Origin: CAJBLF01 sp964495905
GTDB lineage: Bacteria > Patescibacteriota > Gracilibacteria > Absconditabacterales > Absconditicoccaceae
DNA length: 36,415 nt
Direction: 5' to 3'
Assembly: GCA_964495905.1 (NCBI GenBank)
Contig: CAZBWN010000006.1
Coordinates: 1 to 36,415, forward strand
A program made the translations under genes and the position numbers. Position 1 is the first letter of the stretch, and each line of letters starts with the position of its first letter. Shown here piece by piece: positions 30,861 through 36,415 of this stretch. The notes below the pieces were generated by a model. That model saw only the letters and a program-made list of their open reading frames with translations, made no database searches and was not told the DNA's origin.

Positions 30861-30903
30861 AAATACCAACATTATTAATTATTAATTATTCATTGTTCAT
30901 TAG
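30861..30903. repeat. AT-rich 3'-end element (lexA copy)
   Basis: On the minus strand, CTAATGAACAATGAATAATT, then further TAATAAT units ending ATAATGTTGGTATT, just after the lexA stop and closely like 16091-16134. Confidence 0.65.
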
Positions 30904-30909
30904 TTTTTT

Positions 30910-31524
30910 TTAAACGTCTTTGATGATCTTTTTCACAACCCCAATAACTTTAGTCTCATCATACTTACTGACCTCAACATTATCAAAAAACCTATTCACT
31001 GATTCCAGATAGAGCTTACCCTCCTTTTTGACGATTTTTTTTAATTTCGGAAGATCATTGTGGATGACGAAGACATAATCATTCGCATCATAGCTTGGTT
31101 GCTGTTTGATCAACACCAAGTCGCCGTTTTGTATCTTTGGTTCCATACTATTACCCTTGGCTCTCACGAAGAAACACGTGTTGATATCCTTGACGCCAAG
31201 CATAGCCATAGTGACGGGTATCTTTTCTTGTGAATATTCGTCTACGACTTTTTTCCCTTTATTTCCGCATTGAGCGAACCCGTAGATAGGAAGCTGTACG
31301 ATATCATTGAGACTATCCGTGATGCTTTCTCTGATCAATCTATATCCATGATCGTCTTTTGCAAAATATCATTTCAGTACCAATTGATTCAACTTATTCA
31401 AAACTGTCTGCGGATGACTCGCTCCGATATTGTTCGCAATCTCTCTCAAGGTGATTCATTCTTGATTCGTGTTTTTTTTGAAGAAAGCGATGAGTGCTTT
31501 TTGGATACCGTCCAATTCTTTCAT
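30910..31524 (-). CDS. lexA: LexA-like SOS repressor
   Basis: A 204-residue protein: N-terminal winged-helix domain (about 1-64; LREIANNIGASHPQTVLNKL as recognition part) and C-terminal S24 peptidase domain. The nucleophile is Ser126 in AKGNSMEPKIQNGDLVLI and the general base Lys162 in KLKKIVKKEGKLYL. The predicted self-cleavage site is Cys86-Gly87 (FAQCGNKG), as in UmuD, rather than the Ala-Gly of E. coli LexA. A UmuD-like or phage-repressor role is excluded only by the intact DNA-binding domain. On DNA damage, RecA filaments would trigger cleavage; recA itself is 0.8 kb away. Two TGA = Gly. No Shine-Dalgarno sequence. Confidence 0.88.
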
Positions 31525-31573
31525 GATACTATTTATTAAAAGATTAAAAGATTAATAAGATTAAAATATTTTG

Positions 31574-31963
31574 CTATTTTGTTGTGAAGTTTCATTGTTG
31601 TCTATTATTTTCAAGATATTTAATAAATCAGGAGAGCTTCTTAGATAATATAAGAGAAGTATTTTTAAATGTTTCAAAGTTTGATTGTTCTATATATCAG
31701 ACATTGAAAGCGATATATATTTGATTTCTTACTTCACCACAACTTCATTTTGCTATTTTCAAGAATCTAATAAACTCATTGTTGTTCTGTCTTTCAAACC
31801 CTTCTACAATATTACTGCTAACAGAATTTGCGGCTCTTCTTATTTGATCTCTAAGTCAAAAATTTTTTTTAAATTCTCAACGATTAGTAGTTTGATAAAT
31901 AAGAGTTGAAAGGTGTATCGCATCTTTCCAAATTTCCATGTCTTCAAATTGTGTGATTTTCAT
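31574..31963 (-). CDS. Four-helix-bundle protein, S23/IVS family
   Basis: A 129-residue gene hidden by five TGA codons. It reads MKITQFEDMEIWKDAIHLS, then FKKNFGLRDQIRRAANSVSS, NIVEGFERQNNNEFIRFLKI, KGSCGEVRNQIY and LILSKKLSGFIKYLE, matching the four-helix-bundle family often encoded in 23S rRNA intervening sequences. Here it is free-standing and lies between lexA and recA, with a near-consensus promoter (32041-32068). Function unknown; the family is thought to bind nucleic acid. It starts at ATG 31961-31963 without a Shine-Dalgarno sequence. The gap to lexA is 49 bases, so the two may be co-transcribed and thus share control. Confidence 0.9.
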
Positions 31964-32040
31964 TTTTCGCGTACTTTTATCTACTAAATATCCACTAACA
32001 ATCTTTTAATTTTCGTAATATTTTAATCTTCATAATGTTA

Positions 32041-32068
32041 TTTATAATCTTCTCCTTGACGCTGTCAA
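32041..32068 (-). promoter_or_regulatory. Near-consensus promoter toward the S23-type gene and lexA
   Basis: On the minus strand, TTGACA (32063-32068), 16 bases, TATAAA (32041-32046). The -35 lies inside the palindrome CTTGACGCTGTCAAG (32055-32069), the typical position of a repressor operator. Confidence 0.6.
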
Positions 32069-32109
32069 GTAAATTTTGACGAAATCAAGGCTATTTTTGA
32101 CAAAGTTAG
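32055..32109. promoter_or_regulatory. Three phased TTGA-N5-TCAA operator-like sites
   Basis: Site 1 is the perfect palindrome CTTGACGCTGTCAAG (32055-32069). Site 2, TTGACGAAATCAA (32076-32088), keeps both half-sites. Site 3, TTGACAAAGTTAG (32097-32109), keeps only the left half. The left half-sites start at 32056, 32076 and 32097, about two helical turns apart. Candidate binding sites for the adjacent LexA-like protein. Confidence 0.5.
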
Positions 32110-32140
32110 AAAATACAGTTCAGCATACGAAATAAATCTC

Positions 32141-32168
32141 TTGATTTTTTGAAAAGATTATGTAAAAT
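32141..32168 (+). promoter_or_regulatory. Candidate recA promoter
   Basis: TTGATT (32141-32146), 16 bases, TAAAAT (32163-32168), leaving a leader of about 130 bases. The identical pair occurs upstream of 34149-34550. The rest of the gene-free stretch 31964-32307 is AT-rich with no further gene seen. Confidence 0.5.
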
Positions 32169-32307
32169 TGATTTCGTTGATGAAAATGCTCTTCGAAAAA
32201 ATAATTTATCTGCGTTGTATGATAGCTATCATAAACCAAGTGAATATCTATCGATCATTCCCTCATCGCCAACAATCAGTTCATTTTAGATCTTATTACT
32301 ATTAGAG

Positions 32308-33393
32308 ATGGCAACAAAAAAACAAGAATTACAGGAGGCGTTTAAGAACATTGAAAAGCAATTTGGAAAGGGAGCCATTATGAGAATGGGGGATAATGCT
32401 AATGTAGGACTTGTAAGTACATTCCACAGTTGATCGTATGTACTTGATCTTATCTTAGGAGGAGGATATCCTGAAGGAAGGGTCGTAGAGATATATGGAC
32501 CAGAGTCATCTGGAAAGACTACTATCGCTTTGCATGCGATTGCAGAGATCCAAAAAAGGGGAGAGACATGTGCATTCATAGATGCAGAGCATGCACTTGA
32601 TCCGCAATATGCAAGAAAACTCGGAGTGGATGTTGATAACCTTTTGCTTTCACAACCAGATTTTGGAGAACAAGCGTTACAGATCGCTGAAGAATTAGCA
32701 AAATCTTGAGCAGTAAAATTGATTGTCATCGATTCTGTAGCAGCACTAGTTCCTAGAGCTGAAGTGGAAGGAGATATGGGAGATTCATATATGGGATTAC
32801 AAGCAAGGATGATGTCCCAAGGACTCAGAAAGCTATCAGGAGTGCTCGCAAAGAGCGGTACTACTTGTGTATTCATCAATCAGATCCGTATGAAAATCGG
32901 AATCATGTTTGGTAATCCAGAGACGACTCCTGGAGGTAATGCACTCAAATTCTTCGCTTCACAAAGAGTGGAGATCCGTAGAGGAGATAAATTATTATTA
33001 GATAAAGAACAGATCGGATATCTAGCAAAGATCAAGATCGCAAAAAATAAGATCTCTGCACCATTCAAGACAGCAGAATTGCCCGTAAAACGAGGTATCG
33101 GATATGACAAGACAGCAGATATCGTAGAAGCGGCAACCGTACTCAAGTTAGTAGACAGAGCATGAGCATTCTATACCTTCGGTAAACAGAAATTTCAAGG
33201 AAAAGAGAAATTCGTAGCAGCGCTCGATAGTGATACTAAAACAAGAGCGAGCATCGAAAAAGATATCCAAAACAAGATCAAGGAGATGAGGATGGGAAAG
33301 AAAGTACTTGATGATGAAGCGCTTATTGCAGTAGAACATGAAGTAGAAGAAGACGCTGCAGAAGCACTCGCTGAAGCAGGTGAAATACTATAA
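32308..33393 (+). CDS. recA: Recombinase RecA
   Basis: A 361-residue RecA. Walker A GPESSGKTT (about 67-75), DAEHALDPQYARKLGVD, LLLSQPDFGEQALQIAE, VIDSVAALVPRAEVEGDMGD, the L1/L2 region MMSQGLRKLSG and NQIRMKIGIMFGNPETTPGG, and KNKISAPFKTAE are all in place. It forms filaments on single-stranded DNA for strand exchange and activates LexA self-cleavage. Only three Gly are TGA, all at conserved sites (HSGSY, AKSGAVK, DRAGAF); most Gly are GGA, unlike neighbouring genes, as expected of a highly expressed gene. CGA at 33091-33093 is at the aromatic position of the YGEGI block. The C-terminal tail is very acidic. A terminator follows. Confidence 0.98.
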
Positions 33394-33436
33394 AATAATA
33401 GGTTTTTGTTTAGCAACTTTTAACTTATTATATGAT

Positions 33437-33475
33437 AGCCCTATTCTTATATTATCTAGAGAGTAGGGTTTTCTT
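33437..33475 (+). terminator. recA terminator
   Basis: AGCCCTATTC (33437-33446) pairs imperfectly with GAGTAGGGTT (33461-33470), followed by TTCTTTACTT. Confidence 0.6.
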
Positions 33476-33499
33476 TACTTCAAAAATTTAAAAAATTAC

Positions 33500-33553
33500 T
33501 TGATTTTTATATTCTTATCTCTATAAATTAAGTACTAATTTATATACTAATTT
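33500..33553 (+). promoter_or_regulatory. Promoter and possible operator of the toxin-antitoxin pair
   Basis: TTGATT (33500-33505), 16 bases, TATAAA (33522-33527). Just downstream, TACTAATTT is repeated at 33533-33541 and 33545-33553, 12 bases apart, a plausible autoregulatory antitoxin site. Confidence 0.45.
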
Positions 33554-33559
33554 CTATAT

Positions 33560-33808
33560 ATGTTATCACAACAAATTATCTCTATTACAGATTTGAGAAC
33601 TAATACAACTAAAGTACTTAATTCATTGGGTGTTAAGTATATATTTGTAAACAATAAACCCAAAAGCGTAATTATGGATATCAAAAAGTATGAATCAATC
33701 AAAAGAAAACTCAGAAGATATATTATGGATGAAGAGGTAGCACATGCAGAAAAAAACTGACCGCATTTCAGTAATGTAGATGATTTTATGAAAGATTTAC
33801 TTGAATAA
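33560..33808 (+). CDS. Phd/YefM-type antitoxin
   Basis: An 82-residue protein beginning MLSQQIISITDLRTNTTKVL, then LGVKYIFVNNKPKSVIMDIKKYESI, the standard Phd/YefM DNA-binding N-domain in which the antitoxin represses its own promoter. The tail (EEVAHAEKNGPHFSNVDDFMKDLLE) would wrap the toxin; its Gly is TGA at 33758-33760. It sits 9 bases upstream of the toxin gene, in the usual antitoxin-first order. Confident by family pattern and context. Confidence 0.88.
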
Positions 33809-33817
33809 ACAAGAAGG

Positions 33818-34093
33818 ATGTTTGAAATAACGAAAACTAGTAGTTTTAAGAGGGACATGAAAAATCATATACGTAATACAAAAATAATAGATAATCTAAA
33901 AGAAATTTCTAGATGCTTATTATCCCAAAGATGTTTACCTGAACATTATCAGGATCATTCACTGAAAGGAGGCTTTATATGATATAGAGAGTGTCATATT
34001 TTGCCTGATCTATTACTGATATATAAAATCAATGAACAAAAAAAATGTATAACATTTTCTTATATAGGCTCTCATAGCGATATATTCTGATAA
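33818..34093 (+). CDS. YafQ-type RelE-superfamily toxin
   Basis: A 91-residue protein: FEITKTSSFKRDMKNHIRN at the N-terminus, then LPEHYQDHSLKGGFIGYREC, HILPDLLLIYKINEQKK and the end IGSHSDIFG, a near-complete YafQ pattern (H-x-LKG, YRE-H-x-PD-LLIY, SHSDIF). The family is ribosome-dependent mRNA endonucleases; the conserved His residues near the end and in HYQDH are retained. TGA encodes Gly in FIGYREC and the final Gly. The ATG directly follows AAGAAGG, one of very few Shine-Dalgarno-like sequences here but with almost no spacer. Bidirectional terminator downstream. Confidence 0.88.
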
Positions 34094-34107
34094 AAAAATA
34101 TACAAAA

Positions 34108-34141
34108 AAAACCTCAGTTCATTGTTTCGGAGGTTTTTTTG
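34108..34141. terminator. Bidirectional terminator
   Basis: AAAACCTC (34108-34115) pairs with GAGGTTTT (34130-34137), with T runs on both strands. It separates the toxin gene and the convergent gene ending at 34149. Confidence 0.8.
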
Positions 34142-34148
34142 GTATGAT

Positions 34149-34550
34149 TTATTTTTTTACGAGTCCTTCAAAAGATTTTAACGCGTTTTCTAGTTCTAGT
34201 ACTTTTTCTTTTTGTCTTGTAGTCATTTCTCTCTTTCATTTCCTCGTAGATATTTCGTCTTTCATAACTGTTTTTATAAAAAAGATATCTTTCTCTTCCA
34301 GCTTATTAGGTTTGTTAGAAAAAATATCGTCGATATATTTTTCTATCTGTTTTCATTCTTCTTTAATATCATCAAATGCGCTTTTTAAACTACAATAGTT
34401 CAACAAATCCTTATATCCACGTTTTACCAGATCCTGTACTAATTTTTTAGAATTTTGTAAATCTAAATTTTCTAGTAATTCATCTTTTTTATTTTTTATT
34501 TTATTTTGTTTACTGTTTTCTTCTTGACGTAGCGTGTTTATACCTGTCAT
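34149..34550 (-). CDS. Small charged helical protein, unknown
   Basis: A 133-residue, Lys/Glu-rich, all-helical protein (for example KNKKDELLENLDLQ and TTRQKEKVLELENALKSF), probably coiled-coil. Two TGA codons are Gly. The frame stays open upstream to TTG 34626-34628 through a hydrophobic leader, but that TTG overlaps the predicted -35, so ATG 34548-34550 is preferred. If a start lies between, the protein would gain a membrane or signal helix. No family recognised. It lies downstream of the CHAP gene but has its own promoter. Confidence 0.55.
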
Positions 34551-34600
34551 AGAAATCGTAGTAAAAAAATAAAGAACACATATGTATACTCGTAAAACTG

Positions 34601-34628
34601 ATTTTATCAATAGTAAATGTTCAATCAA
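34601..34628 (-). promoter_or_regulatory. Candidate promoter of the 34149-34550 gene
   Basis: On the minus strand, TTGATT (34623-34628), 16 bases, TAAAAT (34601-34606): the same hexamers and spacing as the recA candidate promoter. Confidence 0.5.
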
Positions 34629-34630
34629 AA

Positions 34631-34660
34631 AACCTCTGTAGCAACCAGAGGTTTTTTTTA
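34631..34660 (-). terminator. Terminator of the CHAP gene
   Basis: AACCTCTG (34631-34638) pairs with CAGAGGTT (34646-34653). On the minus strand the hairpin runs into TTTTTT. Confidence 0.8.
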
Positions 34661-34685
34661 TTATGCAAGAAAAAGTTGTTTTATA

Positions 34686-36038
34686 CTATTCTACTTCCAC
34701 ACTAAATGCACCGATTTTTACACTATCCATATGTATAACAATAGATGCGGTTCCGATTTTTTGACCGAGGATAGGAATATCCACTGATCAATTATTGATG
34801 AGATCGATATTGGAAATATCAGGTTCTACTGAATCATTAGTTGATAATACGCTAAATGAGAAGGGGAGCAACCCGTGAAATAATTCCCCAGTTTTTTTAT
34901 CTTTTATCTCAAGAGTAAGTATAGCTGCCTCACCAAGTCTAAGAGGCGCTTTGGTGATAAGCGTAAATGTAAAATCATTTTGCGTGATAAAATGCTGAGC
35001 GATGTCACTGAGATTATCTAGTGCAAGTTCTATTTTTTTATTGATTGATGTTTGTGGAACAATAGGTAGAGCAGGTTCAACAGGAGCTACGACAACAGGA
35101 GCAACCGGTGCAACGGGTTTTACTACAGGAATGACAACAATAGGTGTCGGAACAACAGGAGTAGGACTTACATTATGAACAGGTGGTGTTGGTGTTGGAG
35201 TGACTACGACAACAGGTTCAACAGGTTTTGCTACTACAGGAACTGTTGGCACTATTGGTGTAACAACCACAGGAGCAACTACTACGGGAACTGTCGGAGC
35301 AAGTAGAGGTATATTTACCGTTGGCAGAACAACAGGATCTTCACTAGGGACACTTGTTTTACTATTGTAGATATAACATTTAACGCTTGCAGTAGTGATA
35401 TCTTCTCGACGATCGGATATCGTTCATTTAGCTACCCAAGCCATATCTCTGACAATTATTTTTTTGAGCGTTTTATTATAGTGAAGGACTTTTCCTACGT
35501 GACCATAACTTCAGAATTTTCCACCTGCATCATAGATGATCAAAGCTCATTGACTTGGAACCGTTCAAATCTTATATCAGGTATCTGATGCATTTTTACA
35601 TCGATCGACTGCATTTCCTCACCACGTTCTCTGTTGGGTGTTGGGATCGATGAACGGAAAAAATTCAGGAGAGACTCTCGCAGCTCCATAGGTACAATAT
35701 CATTTAGCAAAACTATTTTCTACACTCAAATCCATATTCCAGAGAGAGATGATATTTCCGTTCTTAAGTGAAGTTGTTGGATTTTGCATAGCAGTAAGAA
35801 GACGCTGTGCAGTTTCAGTAGGACTATTTGAATAAAGGTCTTGATTGAGTCCACTAAAATCTGCAAATCCAGATCAGACAAAAGTGAATGAACATATGAT
35901 GATAAGTTCTAGAACATGAAAAAGATGATGATGCATATGATGGGTCACATGCAAAATCTTATGAGCGTGTCTATGAAAATGCTTTATCAGATGATGATGT
36001 ATTTTCTGATGAAGTGGCAATTTCTTTTTCCTTCTCAT
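34686..36038 (-). CDS. Secreted CHAP-domain peptidoglycan hydrolase with His-rich N-terminus
   Basis: A 450-residue protein in four parts. Residues 1-45 hold 15 His after a basic start (MRRKKKLPLHQ), then a hydrophobic export helix (about 46-62). Residues about 105-205 form a CHAP amidase/endopeptidase domain with catalytic Cys115 (GYCTYGAARVSP) and His180 (SYGHVGKVLHY), plus GTVPSQGALIIY and IIVRDMAWVAKG. Residues about 235-330 are a Pro/Val/Thr-rich wall-spanning linker (TPTPTPP repeats). Residues about 330-450 form a beta-rich domain (FTFTLITKAPLRLGEAAILT). CHAP enzymes cut stem-peptide or MurNAc-peptide bonds. Two CGA codons, 35601-35603 (GNAVD-x-C) and 35406-35408 (SDR-x-E), sit where CHAP domains carry Trp. 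Alone in its operon, with promoter and terminator. Confidence 0.88.
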
Positions 36039-36107
36039 CTATCTTTAAAGAGGTAAAGCGTAATCATTTTTTTTTATTTTTTATTTTTTTGGTTTGGTCC
36101 TTATATA

Positions 36108-36136
36108 AGTATATCCGGAAATGCAAAAAAAAGCAA
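36108..36136 (-). promoter_or_regulatory. Candidate promoter of the CHAP gene
   Basis: On the minus strand, TTGCTT (36131-36136), 17 bases, TATACT (36108-36113), 70 bases before the start; a second TATAAG lies 5 bases downstream. Confidence 0.45.
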
Positions 36137-36169
36137 ATTTTGGAGGACTTTTTTTTGTCGTTACTTTTT

Positions 36170-36208
36170 AAAAAATAAAAATAACCCGCAAATTTCTTTA
36201 CGGGTTAT
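36170..36208 (-). terminator. Terminator of the right-end gene
   Basis: ATAACCCG (36181-36188) pairs with CGGGTTAT (36201-36208), followed on the minus strand by TTTTATTTTTT. Confidence 0.8.
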
Positions 36209-36231
36209 TTTATAAAATATATACTATATGA

Positions 36232-36415
36232 TTATATTCCACTCGGTACCGTAATGATAAGTAATCCAGAGTATTGACCTACTGCTTGATACGCAGGGAT
36301 ATTTATCTGAAGATCCACTTGAGAAGTCTGTATCTTACATACTTCACCCACACCTCCTATTTTTCCTAGTATAGGGGTATCTATACCGATAGGAGTTCGT
36401 GCATTCAATGAAGAT
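36232..36415 (-). CDS. C-terminal fragment, paralogue of the left-end gene
   Basis: The last 60 or so residues of a gene entering from the right edge, stopping at TAA 36232-36234. Its protein differs from the left-end fragment by a single Ile/Val, yet uses GGA twice where the left copy uses TGA. This shows directly that the two codons are interchangeable. The same beta-strand-like end (QYSGLLIITVPSGI) suggests a secreted or surface protein; full length and function lie outside the window. Confidence 0.75.
   Translation of the reverse strand, partial: SSLNARTPIGIDTPILGKIGGVGEVCKIQTSQVDLQINIPAYQAVGQYSGLLIITVPSGI
36232..36415 (-). repeat. Right copy of the 184-bp inverted terminal duplication
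   Basis: Reverse complement of 110-293 with 12 differences. Its presence at the very edge suggests that the sequence ends where a multi-copy gene family confuses assembly, or that a larger inverted duplication flanks this region. Confidence 0.9.

Noticed and set aside
34551..34628. TTG start at 34626-34628 giving a hydrophobic leader to the 34149-34550 protein
   Set aside because: That TTG is part of the predicted -35 hexamer, and the terminator of the CHAP gene lies immediately upstream.
371..36038. Widespread pseudogenisation (many internal stops)
   Set aside because: All internal stops are TGA and sit at Gly positions of conserved families; this is recoding, not decay.
1..36415. CRISPR array, tRNA, rRNA or complete insertion sequence
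   Set aside because: The repeats present are palindromic or low-complexity and not regularly spaced; no cloverleaf, rRNA segment or transposase was recognised on either strand.

Overview
ORGANISM AND CODE. The window is AT-rich bacterial DNA in which almost every gene is interrupted by in-frame TGA but never by TAA or TAG. Reading TGA as glycine restores full-length RecA, UvrA, MurE, SufS, RuvX, RsmE and many others. TGA even encodes an invariant Gly of the first UvrA Walker A motif. This is the code of the Absconditabacteria (SR1) and Gracilibacteria. CGA and CGG also fall where relatives, or paralogues inside this window, have tryptophan. That second change points to Absconditabacteria. All coordinates here assume TGA = Gly; residues at CGA/CGG should probably be read as Trp, and Arg as AGA/AGG/CGT/CGC.

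LAYOUT. 1-293 and 36232-36415 hold the 3' ends of two near-identical genes in inverted orientation. 371-1522 (-) is a membrane protein. 1685-3463 (+) holds two VirB2/pilin-like proteins and a free-standing VirB4/TraC N-terminal domain. 3575-5159 (-) holds a small protein and a DUF1846 protein. 5354-9609 (-) holds uvrA, a uracil-DNA glycosylase and a MazG-like NTP pyrophosphohydrolase. 9769-15250 (-) holds a VirB1-like lytic transglycosylase and two paralogous VirB6/TrbL-like proteins. 15503-17389 (+) holds tsaB-like, ruvX and Nudix genes. 17494-21071 (-) holds an unknown gene, a DUF58 protein, murE and rsmE. 21377-24753 (+) holds divergent PAP2, FtsQ-like, guanine deaminase and sufS genes. 24869-30821 (+) is a two-gene unit of a 1643-residue protein of unknown function and an M23 peptidase. 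30910-31963 (-) holds a LexA-like repressor and an S23-type four-helix-bundle protein. 32308-34093 (+) holds recA and a YefM/YafQ-type toxin-antitoxin pair. 34149-36038 (-) holds a small helical protein and a secreted CHAP peptidoglycan hydrolase. Genes leave few gaps; the only gene-free stretches near or above 300 bases are 21072-21376 (dispersed repeats) and 31964-32307 (divergent promoters with palindromes).

HOW IT FITS TOGETHER. Three themes stand out. (1) A reduced type IV secretion/pilus-like envelope machine (pilins, VirB4 N-domain, VirB6-like pair, VirB1-like muramidase) is accompanied by two more wall hydrolases (M23, CHAP) and the giant protein; this fits an episymbiotic or predatory lifestyle, but that is inference. 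(2) A DNA-repair/SOS set (uvrA, uracil-DNA glycosylase, ruvX, lexA, recA) includes a divergent regulatory region next to recA with helically phased TTGA-N5-TCAA sites. (3) Several families of short palindromic or low-complexity repeats lie between genes and also inside coding sequences, in frame (uvrA twice, rsmE, the DUF58 gene, the giant gene). Almost no start codon has a Shine-Dalgarno sequence. Promoters are recognisable as TTGnnn, 16-17 bases, TAtAAt-like; terminators are clear hairpins with T tails.
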